NCBI RefSeq assembly: GCF_017355855.1
Contig: NZ_JAFEWD010000002.1
Location: forward strand, 62,001 to 126,000
From: Pedobacter sp. SYSU D00535
GTDB lineage: Bacteria; Bacteroidota; Bacteroidia; Sphingobacteriales; Sphingobacteriaceae
Length of the DNA: 64,000 bases
Direction of reading: 5' to 3'
Shown: positions 8,944 through 18,640 of the stretch, one piece after another
Numbering within the stretch: the stretch's first letter is position 1
How the letters are laid out: each line of letters begins with the position of its first letter
The notes under the pieces: model-generated
What the model saw: the letters and a program-made list of their open reading frames with translations, nothing else
Told to the model about the DNA's origin: nothing
Databases searched by the model: none
Made by a program: the position numbers and the translations under genes

Positions 8944-10638
8944 ATGTTTATGAAACTACAAACTATTTATAAATCACTTTCTGTATGTATCATCACCGCT
9001 TTTTTAAGCAGTTGTGAGAAGGATTTTCTTGATACCCGGGTCGACACAGCCCAGACGGAGGAAACCCTGAACTCCAACTACAGCACCTTGTTTTCCCTGG
9101 CCAATGCTCCCTATAACTATATACGGAATGAATTTACACTGATTGATAATAATCTCTTCGCCCCAGTGTCGGATGAAGCCGTACAAACCGCTACAGATGC
9201 GAACGTAAGGCTTTTTAATAATGGAAGCTGGAATGCTTATAATAACCCGGATAATTATTACGCGAACTATTATTCAGGGATAAGAGCTGCTAACTATTTT
9301 ATAGAGCAGTCAGGGGATTACAAGAGACGGCTGGCTTTAAACCGGGATATTATCTCCGCCAATGGCAAGATTAATTACGATAATGATGTGTTGAACATGG
9401 CCTGGTACCGGGCAGAAGCAAGAATTTTAAGAGCTTTCTATTATTTTGAGCTTGCCAAGCGCTACGGTGGTGTGCCCCTTGTTACAAAGACACTCCAAAT
9501 TTCAGACAATACCAGGCTGCCAAAAGCTTCTTTCGATGAAATTATAAATTTTATAGCGTCTGAGGTAGACACCTATAAAGATAGCCTGCAGGTAAATTGG
9601 AGGACTTCCGCTTTTACAAGCAACGACGGCAGACTGACAAAAGGGGTGGCCCTTGCATTAAAGGGTCGCGCTTTATTGTTTGCTGCCAGTCCGCTGCATA
9701 ACCCCACCAGCGATCTTTCTAAGTGGCAAAAAGCAGCGGTTGCACTTAACGACGTGATAGTATTCGGGCAAACTGCAGGGAACTACAGTCTCCATAATGA
9801 TTACCTGAACTACTTTCTAGGTACAAACACGCTTACCAGTAATGAAACGATCTGGGCAATCCGCTATCAGGCAAGTAATGGCCTCGAAAGAAGCAATTAT
9901 CCCATCACTACCCCCGGCGGAGCCAGTGGTATAACGCCTACCCATAATCTCGTCTCCGCCTATGAGTACAAGGGAGTTCCTGATCCGCTTAACCCCTATG
10001 CTAACAGGGATCCAAGGTTGGGATTTACCGTAGTGACTAACAACAGTACCTGGAACGGACGTACGATAAATGAAGCTGCGGGCGGAATTGATGATATGGC
10101 TAAAGCGAACACCAGCAGAACCGGATACTACCTGAAGAAATTCCTTAATGCTAATCTCAACCTGGTGCAGAATCAAACCGCAGTTCACAATTGGCCATTG
10201 TTCCGGTATGCCGGAGTTTTGTTGGAATATGCGGAAGCGATGAATGAGGCCTACGGACCGGATAACAACAATGGATTTAGTCTAACTGCCCGCCAGGCTT
10301 TGAATATGGTAAGAAACCGGCCGGGAGTAGCAATGCCTGCTGTAACAGTTACAGATCAGGCGGCTTTCCGATCAGCGGTGAAACATGAGCGCAGAGTCGA
10401 ACTGGCTTTTGAAAACTACCGGTACTGGGATCTATTAAGGTGGAAAGATGCTGCCACTGTACTCAATCAGCCGGTTACTGGAGTCTCCGTTACCAGCAAT
10501 GGAACCGGACAATTTACGTACACGCCGCAAGTGGTTGAAAATAGAGTATTCGATGCTTCCAGGATGTACTTCTATCCCTTCCCACAAGCTGAAATTGCTA
10601 AGTCGCAAGGTGCTCTTGTCCAGAACACCGGGTGGTAA
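8944..10638 (+). CDS. Second SusD-like lipoprotein
   Basis: This SusD/RagB-family lipoprotein is the partner of the second SusC, from which it is separated by only three bases. The signal ends in LSSC with Cys24 as the lipidated residue, followed by EKDFLDTR. Helical TPR-like segments (AEARILRAFYYFELAKRYGG, GGVPLV) and the C-terminal block HERRVELAFENYRYWDLLRWK are typical. At 564 residues it has normal length. An alternative ATG two codons in (8950) is possible. Two SusC/D pairs in one operon suggest two different oligosaccharides, or a division of labour on one branched glycan. Confidence 0.95.
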   Translation: MFMKLQTIYKSLSVCIITAFLSSCEKDFLDTRVDTAQTEETLNSNYSTLFSLANAPYNYIRNEFTLIDNNLFAPVSDEAVQTATDANVRLFNNGSWNAYNNPDNYYANYYSGIRAANYFIEQSGDYKRRLALNRDIISANGKINYDNDVLNMAWYRAEARILRAFYYFELAKRYGGVPLVTKTLQISDNTRLPKASFDEIINFIASEVDTYKDSLQVNWRTSAFTSNDGRLTKGVALALKGRALLFAASPLHNPTSDLSKWQKAAVALNDVIVFGQTAGNYSLHNDYLNYFLGTNTLTSNETIWAIRYQASNGLERSNYPITTPGGASGITPTHNLVSAYEYKGVPDPLNPYANRDPRLGFTVVTNNSTWNGRTINEAAGGIDDMAKANTSRTGYYLKKFLNANLNLVQNQTAVHNWPLFRYAGVLLEYAEAMNEAYGPDNNNGFSLTARQALNMVRNRPGVAMPAVTVTDQAAFRSAVKHERRVELAFENYRYWDLLRWKDAATVLNQPVTGVSVTSNGTGQFTYTPQVVENRVFDASRMYFYPFPQAEIAKSQGALVQNTGW

Positions 10639-10673
10639 CCACTTAACTGATCGTAAATTCAAAAAAGAATATC

Positions 10674-11783
10674 ATGAAGTTCAATAATATAATAAGTATA
10701 AAGTTCTTCCTCTCAATCGTCTTGCTTTTATCTCTGGGCGCATGCAGCAAGGACGATCCTAAGCTGGAATATGGATTTTCGAAGGTGTATATGCCACAGG
10801 CGATCAATAAATCAGGGGGAGTCAATAATCAATATCCTGTGCCTTCCGGTACTGATTCTTCCACCTATAACTACGTGTTGAAGGAGAGCGAAAGTAAAAT
10901 TAATGTGGTTCTGGGAGCAGCTTTATCAGGCCCCGGTGCAGAAGCCTATTCCGTAGATGTCAGCGTAGATAATGATACCATTCAAGAACTGTTTGCCAAC
11001 AATACCTTTGATCCTGCCCGGTATAAATTAATGCCGGCGTCCATGTACACACTTCCCTCCAGGTTAGAGGTGCCCAAGGGTAGTAAGGCGGCAACATTCT
11101 ATTTAGGTATAGATATATCTCAACTTAAATCTAATACTTATGCCGGTAAATATCTTTTATTAGCGGTTAAGGTATCCAATCCAAGCAATTATGAACTAAA
11201 CAGCGCTTTAAGTACCACCCTTGTTGTTTTAGATGTAGATGCATTGGTAATTGGACCAGCGGTTAATATAACGAGTAAATACATCCTCAATCCCGGCGAT
11301 CCTTTTATTGCAACAGCCCGAAATGGTAAATGGGGAACGCTGAAAGATTGGGTTGCTAGTCCCGGAGCCCTTAGCCATGGAGGAGTCGGGGGATTTGTTC
11401 AGGATGGGGACGGAATGACCATGAATATGGAGTCGGGATGGGGCTCTCCGCTTATTTCTAATGGTAAAATATATCAAACTATAACATTGCCTCCAGGTAC
11501 CTACTCCTTTGATCCTTCCGGCGGAGCCTGGAAGTGGCAGGGGACTAAAGATCCGGCTTATGCTGTTGTTGCTCTTAATGCCGATGTTCTTCCTGATTAC
11601 AGTAATATCGTGAATAATACTTCTATAGTTTACCAGAGAATTGCGCAGCCACAGCCGCACGTCACTTTTAAGCTGACGGCTACAACAAAGGTTACTGTCG
11701 GAGTGGTGGTTAATTATGTGCAAAATGAACAAGGTTTTAAAAGTACGAAGGTCAGCTTGTTTAGCTATCCCAAACATTTGTAA
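10674..11783 (+). CDS. DUF1735-type surface glycan-binding lipoprotein
   Basis: This 369-residue lipoprotein closes the SusC/D operon. The signal peptide ends in LGAC with Cys24 lipidated. Residues of about 30-190 look like the DUF1735 beta-sandwich found in Bacteroidota PUL binding proteins. Residues of about 205-365 form a second beta-rich domain with many aromatic and Gly residues, similar in layout to DUF5013-type carbohydrate-binding C-terminal domains. No catalytic motif is visible, so a surface glycan-binding protein is the likely role. It lies 35 bases after the second SusD and is followed by a weak terminator. Confidence 0.8.
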   Translation: MKFNNIISIKFFLSIVLLLSLGACSKDDPKLEYGFSKVYMPQAINKSGGVNNQYPVPSGTDSSTYNYVLKESESKINVVLGAALSGPGAEAYSVDVSVDNDTIQELFANNTFDPARYKLMPASMYTLPSRLEVPKGSKAATFYLGIDISQLKSNTYAGKYLLLAVKVSNPSNYELNSALSTTLVVLDVDALVIGPAVNITSKYILNPGDPFIATARNGKWGTLKDWVASPGALSHGGVGGFVQDGDGMTMNMESGWGSPLISNGKIYQTITLPPGTYSFDPSGGAWKWQGTKDPAYAVVALNADVLPDYSNIVNNTSIVYQRIAQPQPHVTFKLTATTKVTVGVVVNYVQNEQGFKSTKVSLFSYPKHL

Positions 11784-11827
11784 AACCTGCTACAGTTAAT
11801 ATATTGGTTAGTTTATATAATAGGGGC

Positions 11828-11853
11828 GGGACGAAAGTTCTGTCCCTTAACTT
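11828..11853 (+). terminator. Probable terminator of the SusC/D operon
   Basis: The arms gggac (11828-11832) and gtccc (11842-11846) flank a nine-base loop and are followed by ttaactttt. The stem is short and the T tract is broken, so some read-through into the regulator gene is possible. Confidence 0.4.
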
Positions 11854-11954
11854 TTAAATCGTTTCAGATCAAACTTGAATGGTCCATTTGCAGAAGGGAT
11901 CGAGCTAAGACGCCGGAGTTCGTATCCTAAATAGGTATTGGAGTTGGGGTACTA

Positions 11955-11985
11955 ATTGGTTAACTTAGCTTACTAACTAACCAAT
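11955..11985. repeat. Inverted repeat just before the regulator gene
   Basis: attggtta at 11955-11962 is repeated in inverse as taaccaat at 11978-11985. A third copy, attggttagtt, lies at 11803-11813 and is an exact inverse match to 11975-11985. The pair sits about 25 bases before the ATG at 12009 and may be an operator or a leader hairpin. Confidence 0.4.
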
Positions 11986-12008
11986 AACCCATCTCATTCT
12001 GCTATCTG

Positions 12009-15000
12009 ATGAAGCATTTACTGTTTTTTTCGCTGTTTCTTTCCGGGCTTTTTTCTGTTCATGCAGTGGAGAACCCACCCCTGGACTATTTGGGAATAGA
12101 ACATGGACTTTCGAATAACGCCGTTACTTCTATCTACCAGGATCGCAACGGCTTTATGTGGTTCGGTACGTATGAAGGGCTGAACCGGTACGACGGATAT
12201 AGTTTCAAAGTTTTCCGTAACAGACTAAATGATTCGACTTCGTTAATCCATAATTGGGTAGTGGCCCTAGCCGAAGACGATCGCAATAATATCTGGATAG
12301 GAACCAAACAAGGAGCTTCCGTTTACGATCCAATTACTGCCCGGTTTTCTTTCTTGTACTATAAACCCACTAACAGCACTGGATTAGAAAGATTTATTAA
12401 TGCCGTAAACGATTTTGAAGTTGATTTGCATGGGAACGTGTTCATCGCAACAGGGGGAAAGGGCTTGTTGATCAAAGGGACAAAAATCAAGCACGCCAGG
12501 CAGATACCATTTAAAGGCAAAACAGGTACCAGTGCAGATTACCATGTCCAGGGGATTACCATTGATGAGCAACAGCGGGTTTGGTTGTTTATACAGGGCG
12601 AGGGTTTGGCCAGATACGACTATAAAACGCAGAAGATTTGTTTAATAAATAATTCTGTTACCGCTGCTAAATGTTTGCAGGCGGATCAGAAAGGGGGGAT
12701 CTGGATCGGAACTGAAGAAGGTCTTCGCTGCTATAATTTTAAAAGCAAAGCTTTAAAAAGTTATAGGGAAAGGGATGGTGCAATAAGTAACGACAACATA
12801 CATGGCCTCAGCCTGATTAAAAAAGAAGCAATCTGGGTTGCAACCGACGGAGGTGGAATAAATATTATCAGGCCGGGAGCGGATAAAATTGAGCGTCTGC
12901 TGCCCGGAAAAGAGAAAGGAAGTTTAACCAGCGGGGCGGTAAATGCCGTTTTTGAAGATAAGGATAAACGAATCTGGATAGGAACACTAAGGGGAGGAAT
13001 CAATATTCTGGATGAAAGGAAAACCAGGTTTAAAACAATAAGTCACAATCCCTTTAATCATAAAAGCCTCATAAATAATTTTATCCTTTCATTTTGTGAA
13101 GATGAGAATGGAAATATCTGGATTGGTACGGATGGTGAAGGGCTTAGCTTTTGGAACAGGAAAAGTAATTCCTATACTAACTATAGGCATAGATTTAATG
13201 ATAACTCCTCACTCAGTAATAATAACGTTGCCGGTATTGTTAAGGACTATAAAAACGACATATGGGTGGCGACCTACGGAGGGGGAGTTAATAAATTTAA
13301 TAAAAGGACAAATCAGTTTGAAACTTTTCCCCTTTTCAACTACGCATTTAAATACAACGACCGGAATGCCTGGAGTTTGTACCAGGACAGGTCCAAAACC
13401 TTATGGGTAGGTACCTGCACAAACGGAGGTTTATATTATTTCAATCGCTCCCTAAATAAGTTTCAGTTATTCGATCCTAACTTAAGGGACGCAATCTCTA
13501 TAACAGAAGACCGCCAGGGAAACTTCTGGCTTGGTACTTTTACTCAGTTGATCAAAGTTGATAGAAAACAGAAGAAACACAAGGTTTATGATATAAACTT
13601 TGCCGTGAGATCTATTTATGAGGATCGTTATAATAACTTCTGGATCGGTACAGAGGGCGGTGGGCTTTTAAATTTCAACAGAAAGACTGGACAGTTTAAA
13701 ACCTATACCGTGGATGACGGTCTTCCTGCTAACTCCATTTTAAATATAATTGAAGACAAGGCTGGAGAGCTTTGGCTAAGCACTTTCAACGGGCTTTCCA
13801 GGTTCAACGTGAAGACAAGGAAGTTTAAAAATTTCTTTGAATCGGATGGCTTGCAAAGCAATCAGTTCAATTATAATGCTGCCCTGCGTCTGAGCTCCGG
13901 CGAATTTCTTTTCGGTGGAATCAAAGGCTTTAATATCTTCTTTCCCGAGCAGATAAAATCCTACAACTGTGCCCCTAATCTTCTAATTACCGGCCTGAGA
14001 ATAAACAATCTTCCTTACGAATCAGATGACTCTTTCAAGGATAAACAAAGCCTTTATGCATTAAAAGAACTTACTCTTCCCTACGATAAGGCAGTTATTT
14101 CTGTAGATTTTGCCAGCCTCGATTATTCATCTTCCGATAAAATTGTGTACAAATATTATCTGGAAGGTTGGGATAATGACTGGATATACGCAGGTCGCTC
14201 AAGGGTGGCCAATTATTCCAGATTGAGGGAAGGTAAATATCTGCTAAGGATCAAGGCTACAAACGCCGAAGGGGTGTGGATGCCAAATGAAAAATTGCTT
14301 CAGTTAACTATTCTTCCGCCCTGGTGGCGTTCCTGGTGGGCCTATAGTTTTTATGCCTGCTTCGTTATAGGCGTACTCTATGCTTACAACAATTATCAAA
14401 AACGACAGCAAAAATTGAAGTATCAGGTTCAGCTTGCGCACCTGAAAGTGGAGCAGGAAAAAGAACTGAATGAAAAAAAACTATCGTTTTTTACACACAT
14501 ATCTCATGAGTTCAGAACTCCATTAACCCTCATCATCAGTCCTGTTAAAGAGTTTTTAAATAGCAGGGATAGCCAGGTGGATCCAAAGGAGCTTATTGTG
14601 GTATACAGGAATGCCCGCAGATTATTAAGTCTGGTTGACCAGCTACTTCATTTCAGAAAGTCGGATACTGAGGAGCTTAAGATCACCAGGTTCAATATGG
14701 TGACATTTTGCAAGGAGGTTTATTTATGTTTTCAGCAGCAGGCAAAGTCAAAGAACATCGACTTTCAATTTTTATGTGAAGATGCAGAAGTGACAATCTA
14801 TGCCGATAAGGAAAAAATGGAAATAGTTCTATTTAATCTGCTATCAAATGCTTTCAAATACACTCCCGAAGGAGGAATGATTCGATTGGCAATAGAAGCG
14901 TTCTCTTCGCACGTCCGAATAAAAGTAACGGATACCGGATCCGGAATATCAGAGGAGGAAGGCACACGTCTATTTGATAAGTTTTACCAGGCAGGATGCA

Positions 15001-16085
15001 AAGACGCTGCTAACAAAGCGGGATTCGGTATTGGCCTTTACCTGGTGAAGAGTTACGTAGAAAGTCATAAGGGGAACGTGTCCTACTCAAGTAAGGTTGG
15101 TGAAGGCACCGAGTTTAAGGTAGAGCTGCTCACCGGAAAAGAGCATTTTGATTCTCATATTGTTTATGAACACGTGGGAGAAACTCCTGTCTTCCTGGAA
15201 GAACTTGTAGAGGAGTTGCTTGAAGAGCCAAAACCTAAAGAAGAGCAACTCGCCGTACCTGAATCCGCTATTGTCTCAGATAAACCGACAATGCTTATCG
15301 TTGATGACAACGCCGAAATAAGGAATTATGTAAAGCGCATTTTTCAGCAATCTTATTTAATCTACGAATCTGAAAGTGCAGAGGCGGGACTGGATATTAT
15401 CAATAAATATGTTCCGGACATCATAATAACCGACGTTGTGATGGGTGAGATGAGCGGGGTAGATCTGTGTATGAAGGTGAAGGAAGATCCGGCTTTAAGT
15501 CACATTCCGGTTATTTTATTAACCTCCAGTTCTTCTGCTGAGATAAAGTTGAAAGGTATTGAAGGAGGCGCAGATGATTATATTACCAAACCTTTTGATA
15601 AAGATATCTTAATTGCCAGGGTCTCTAATCTTCTGAAAAGCAGAAATAATCTGCAGCGGTATTTTTATAATCAGATCACCTTTAAATCCGATAACTCAAA
15701 GGTCTCACCGGAATATAAGGAGTTCCTCGAAAAATGTATTTCAATAACCGAGAAGCATTTGGATAATGACGATTTCAACGTTAAGATCCTTGCGGATGAA
15801 GTTGGAATGAGTCATTCAGCACTTTACAAAAAAGTAAAATCGATCTCCGGTAAGTCGGTGAACGAATTCATCCGTTTTATCAGGTTGAGGAAGGCGGCAG
15901 AGTTATTCATTAATACAGATTGTAATGTGAACGAGGGAGCGTTTCAGGCTGGGTTTAACGATATCAAATATTTCCGGGAACAGTTCAGTAAGCTTTACGG
16001 AATGAAGCCTTCGGAGTTTATAAAAGCTTTCCGACAGCCGTTTAATAAAACTTATAAATTGAATAAGAACATCAGTAAAATGTAA
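12009..16085 (+). CDS. Hybrid two-component system regulator (HTCS)
   Basis: This is a one-protein sensor kinase and transcription factor of 1358 residues in the inner membrane. Domains in order are: a signal peptide (about 1-20); a long periplasmic ligand sensor with repeated reg_prop propeller motifs such as GLSNNAVTSIYQD and IWIGT (about 25-680); a Y_Y_Y domain (about 690-765); a membrane helix (about 776-795); a HisKA domain with His833 in SHEFRTP; a HATPase with FNLLSNAFKYTP and GFGIGLYLVK; a receiver with phospho-acceptor Asp1142 in IITDVVMG and the KPFD lysine; and a C-terminal AraC-type HTH (about 1245-1340). Such proteins sense an oligosaccharide and switch on the adjacent utilisation genes. 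A perfect 14-base palindrome, aggtgtcgacacct (16085-16098), starts at the last base of the stop codon. Confidence 0.96.
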   Translation: MKHLLFFSLFLSGLFSVHAVENPPLDYLGIEHGLSNNAVTSIYQDRNGFMWFGTYEGLNRYDGYSFKVFRNRLNDSTSLIHNWVVALAEDDRNNIWIGTKQGASVYDPITARFSFLYYKPTNSTGLERFINAVNDFEVDLHGNVFIATGGKGLLIKGTKIKHARQIPFKGKTGTSADYHVQGITIDEQQRVWLFIQGEGLARYDYKTQKICLINNSVTAAKCLQADQKGGIWIGTEEGLRCYNFKSKALKSYRERDGAISNDNIHGLSLIKKEAIWVATDGGGINIIRPGADKIERLLPGKEKGSLTSGAVNAVFEDKDKRIWIGTLRGGINILDERKTRFKTISHNPFNHKSLINNFILSFCEDENGNIWIGTDGEGLSFWNRKSNSYTNYRHRFNDNSSLSNNNVAGIVKDYKNDIWVATYGGGVNKFNKRTNQFETFPLFNYAFKYNDRNAWSLYQDRSKTLWVGTCTNGGLYYFNRSLNKFQLFDPNLRDAISITEDRQGNFWLGTFTQLIKVDRKQKKHKVYDINFAVRSIYEDRYNNFWIGTEGGGLLNFNRKTGQFKTYTVDDGLPANSILNIIEDKAGELWLSTFNGLSRFNVKTRKFKNFFESDGLQSNQFNYNAALRLSSGEFLFGGIKGFNIFFPEQIKSYNCAPNLLITGLRINNLPYESDDSFKDKQSLYALKELTLPYDKAVISVDFASLDYSSSDKIVYKYYLEGWDNDWIYAGRSRVANYSRLREGKYLLRIKATNAEGVWMPNEKLLQLTILPPWWRSWWAYSFYACFVIGVLYAYNNYQKRQQKLKYQVQLAHLKVEQEKELNEKKLSFFTHISHEFRTPLTLIISPVKEFLNSRDSQVDPKELIVVYRNARRLLSLVDQLLHFRKSDTEELKITRFNMVTFCKEVYLCFQQQAKSKNIDFQFLCEDAEVTIYADKEKMEIVLFNLLSNAFKYTPEGGMIRLAIEAFSSHVRIKVTDTGSGISEEEGTRLFDKFYQAGCKDAANKAGFGIGLYLVKSYVESHKGNVSYSSKVGEGTEFKVELLTGKEHFDSHIVYEHVGETPVFLEELVEELLEEPKPKEEQLAVPESAIVSDKPTMLIVDDNAEIRNYVKRIFQQSYLIYESESAEAGLDIINKYVPDIIITDVVMGEMSGVDLCMKVKEDPALSHIPVILLTSSSSAEIKLKGIEGGADDYITKPFDKDILIARVSNLLKSRNNLQRYFYNQITFKSDNSKVSPEYKEFLEKCISITEKHLDNDDFNVKILADEVGMSHSALYKKVKSISGKSVNEFIRFIRLRKAAELFINTDCNVNEGAFQAGFNDIKYFREQFSKLYGMKPSEFIKAFRQPFNKTYKLNKNISKM

Positions 16086-16422
16086 GGTGTCGACACCTGG
16101 GTTACAACTTGACCGGCGACAGCGGTGGAAAGGGCTATTGTTCGTTGTTTTTTTGGGTTTTGTTAAGTCACCCCTCTCTTTTTCAGATTTTACCCCTCAA
16201 GGATGGAGTCGGTTTAGCTAATATTTGAACCAAAATTAGTATAAGCGGTGATTCTTAGGTCCTTAATGATACTTCTGCTACTGCCCTGTTTGTTTGCAGG
16301 GCGGGAACGTTCAATTAGCGGTATTCACTTCCGCTTCATCCGTGTATGCTCAAAGGTTGGCGTCTGAGGGCGTTCGAGAAACCCCGCCGGTAATTTAGTG
16401 ATAACGTCTAAAAGAACATAAA
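16086..16422. other. Regulatory gap before the GH43 gene
   Basis: This stretch has no gene. It holds the 14-base palindrome at 16085-16098, the direct repeat of acccctc at 16170 and 16192, a -7-like TAATATTTG at 16219-16227, and a leader hairpin with arms gccctg (16283-16288) and cagggc (16297-16302). The layout resembles an activated promoter with a structured 5' leader of about 190 bases. Confidence 0.4.
16170..16198 (+). promoter_or_regulatory. Direct repeat, candidate HTCS binding site
   Basis: acccctc occurs at 16170-16176 and again at 16192-16198, a start-to-start distance of 22 bases, or two helical turns. The second copy ends 20 bases before the -7-like TAATATTTG. AraC-type DNA-binding domains commonly bind direct repeats with such spacing upstream of the promoters they activate, so the HTCS encoded next door is the natural candidate. 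Confidence 0.35.
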
Positions 16423-17442
16423 ATGAAGAACTTGTTTGTCTGCTTATTCTTCCTGGTGGGGATTACCGGAAGTTGCCTTGCTCAAAATACCAAACGCGGT
16501 ACTTCCTATGACAGGTTTTCGCCTGCTGCGGTCTGGACAGATACCAAGGGCGAGGTAATCAATGCACACGGTGGCGGAGTAATTTTTGATAATAAAAAGT
16601 ATTACTGGTTTGGTGAGAAGCGAGGACGAGGTGCATCAGAAGGAGTGAATGTGTACTCTTCATCAGATCTTTATAACTGGACTTTTGAGGGACTGGCACT
16701 AGCCCCGGACGACGCGGATCCTGAAAGCGATATCGCCCGAGGGTGCATAATGGAACGTCCTAAGGTGCTCTATAACGAAAAGACTAAAAAATACGTGATG
16801 TGGTTCCACCTGGAATTGAAAGGGCAGGGCTACAAAGCGGCAAGGGCAGGAGTAGCAATAAGCGACAACGCGACGGGGCCCTATAAGTTTGTGAGCAGTT
16901 TCCGCCCTAATGGGAATATGTCGAGGGATATGACTTTGTTTAAGGATGATAACGGCGACGCATATCATATCTACTCGTCCCGGGAGAATTATGACCTGCG
17001 TGTCAGTAAACTCAGTGATGATTACCTGACTCCGACAGCTCAGGATACGTTGTTATTTAGCAAACACCGGGAAGCGCCGGCTATCTTCAGGTATAAAGAC
17101 AAGTATTATTTGGTCACCAGCGGATGTACCGGCTGGGCCCCGAACAAAGCAAGCGTTCATGTATCTAAATCGTTGTTCGGCCCATGGCAGTACATCGGCG
17201 ATCCGATGATAGGACCTCAGTCAGAATTAACCTTTGGCGGTCAGTCAACTTATGTGCTCCCGATTCAGGGCAAGAAGGATCAATTTATTTTCATGGCGGA
17301 TAAGTGGAACCCCAAAGATTTAAAGGATAGTCGCTATATATGGCTACCGGTGTCGATAAAGGATGATGCTGTTCAAATTAAATGGCAGGATCAATGGGAT
17401 TTGAAATCGCTCAACAATAAACGACGATCCCCAGGCTCCTGA
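16423..17442 (+). CDS. GH43 family enzyme, exo-beta-1,3-galactanase-like
   Basis: This is a secreted five-bladed propeller glycosidase of 339 residues with a signal peptide ending at about Ala20 (GSCLA-QN). The sequence contains AHGGGVI, YYWFGE, MERPKV, REAPAIF, SGCTGWAPN, FGGQSTYVLP and FMADKWNPK. These are hallmarks of the GH43 branch that contains exo-beta-1,3-galactanases (subfamily 24 and relatives). In characterised members the key residues are two Glu and a Gln that replaces the usual Asp base. Here Glu111, Glu217 and Gln274 occupy matching positions with nearly the same spacing. Release of galactose from beta-1,3-galactan ends is therefore the best guess; subfamily and substrate are inference. 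It is followed at a distance by the GH16 gene. Confidence 0.85.
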   Translation: MKNLFVCLFFLVGITGSCLAQNTKRGTSYDRFSPAAVWTDTKGEVINAHGGGVIFDNKKYYWFGEKRGRGASEGVNVYSSSDLYNWTFEGLALAPDDADPESDIARGCIMERPKVLYNEKTKKYVMWFHLELKGQGYKAARAGVAISDNATGPYKFVSSFRPNGNMSRDMTLFKDDNGDAYHIYSSRENYDLRVSKLSDDYLTPTAQDTLLFSKHREAPAIFRYKDKYYLVTSGCTGWAPNKASVHVSKSLFGPWQYIGDPMIGPQSELTFGGQSTYVLPIQGKKDQFIFMADKWNPKDLKDSRYIWLPVSIKDDAVQIKWQDQWDLKSLNNKRRSPGS

Positions 17443-17557
17443 ACCGAACAGTGCTTGCCTGCGAATCTTTTAAAGCTGGTCAGCAGTTAAAAGCGGATTG
17501 TCTCACCAGGGAAGGGGAACCCGACTATTTTAATAAGGATGCATCTTGATAACTCAA

Positions 17558-18448
17558 ATGAATAACTATAACAAAATGCCACAAAAAGCGACTTTCGTTC
17601 TCCTCGCAACATGCCTTGCAATTCTATTGAACAGTTGCTGGCTTCGCCGAGGAACAAACGCCGGCCGCAAGTACGTTAAAGAGGGATACAAGCTGGTTTG
17701 GTCGGACGAGTTTAACAGACCGGGACCGCCGGATAGTAGTAAATGGAGATATGAAAAAGGCTTCGTGCGGAATCAGGAGTTGCAGTGGTATCAGGAGGAG
17801 AATGCATGGTGTGAAAATGGGCTTCTAATTATTGAGGCGCGTAAAGAATCGAAGCCCAATCCTAATTATTCAATACTTAGCAGCGACTGGCGTCGGGCAG
17901 CTAAGGATGTGCAATATACTTCGTCCAGTATCAATACATCCGGAAAACATGCGTGGCAGTATGGGCGCTTCGAGATGCGGGGCAGGATCAATACCAGCGC
18001 CGGCCTCTGGCCAGCCTGGTGGACTTTGGGTGTATCTGGTCGCTGGCCAGCTAACGGTGAGATAGATATTATGGAGTACTACAGGAATATGATTCTGGCT
18101 AATGTCGCTTGTATCGGACCGGATAAAAAGGCCGAATGGTACAGCAAAACGTATAATCTCGATAGCCTCGGCGGGAAGAAATGGGCGGACAAATTTCACG
18201 TTTGGCGGATGGACTGGGATGAGGAGTGGATAGCGCTATTCGTAGACGATCAGCTGCTGAACAAGGTGGAAGTGAGTAAGCTCGTAAATAAAGATGGCTC
18301 AGGCATAAATCCTTTTAAACAGCCTCATTACATGCTTCTCAACCTTGCTATGGGAGGAATGAATGGCGGTAAGTTAGGAGATACCGCGTTTCCAAACCGC
18401 TTTGAGGTAGACTATGTCAGAGTGTATCAAAAGAAGCCTGAACAATAA
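17558..18448 (+). CDS. GH16 family endo-beta-glycanase lipoprotein
   Basis: This is a surface lipoprotein (Cys27 in LLNSC) with a GH16 jelly-roll domain from about residue 43 to the end. The catalytic motif is GEIDIMEYY, with Glu168 as nucleophile, Asp170 and Glu173 as acid/base. The motif lacks an extra residue before the second Glu in the manner of kappa-carrageenases, so it fits the laminarinase/galactanase side of the family. Beside the exo-galactanase-like GH43, an endo-beta-1,3-galactanase role is attractive; laminarinase (beta-1,3-glucan) is the main alternative. I chose the ATG at 17558, because the in-frame TTG at 17546 is only four codons earlier and less likely. The protein has 296 residues. 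Confidence 0.88.
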   Translation: MNNYNKMPQKATFVLLATCLAILLNSCWLRRGTNAGRKYVKEGYKLVWSDEFNRPGPPDSSKWRYEKGFVRNQELQWYQEENAWCENGLLIIEARKESKPNPNYSILSSDWRRAAKDVQYTSSSINTSGKHAWQYGRFEMRGRINTSAGLWPAWWTLGVSGRWPANGEIDIMEYYRNMILANVACIGPDKKAEWYSKTYNLDSLGGKKWADKFHVWRMDWDEEWIALFVDDQLLNKVEVSKLVNKDGSGINPFKQPHYMLLNLAMGGMNGGKLGDTAFPNRFEVDYVRVYQKKPEQ

Positions 18449-18640
18449 AAATTAGCAGATAGCTTCGGCGGAAGTATCGGGCAGCAAGATCCACTCGGCG
18501 CAGACTGTAAGGTGTTGATTTGTAGTGTAAATGTGACGATAAAATTCACAGTGTTTATCTAAAGTATACTATTATTTCTTGCCTTAAACATCCGTTTTTC
18601 TTGCTTGTTGCCTGTTTAGTAAACTATAATCTTTTACGCT

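Noticed and set aside
11229-11777. 182-codon minus-strand ORF
   Set aside because: It lies fully opposite the DUF1735-type lipoprotein gene and its translation shows no domain or plausible composition.
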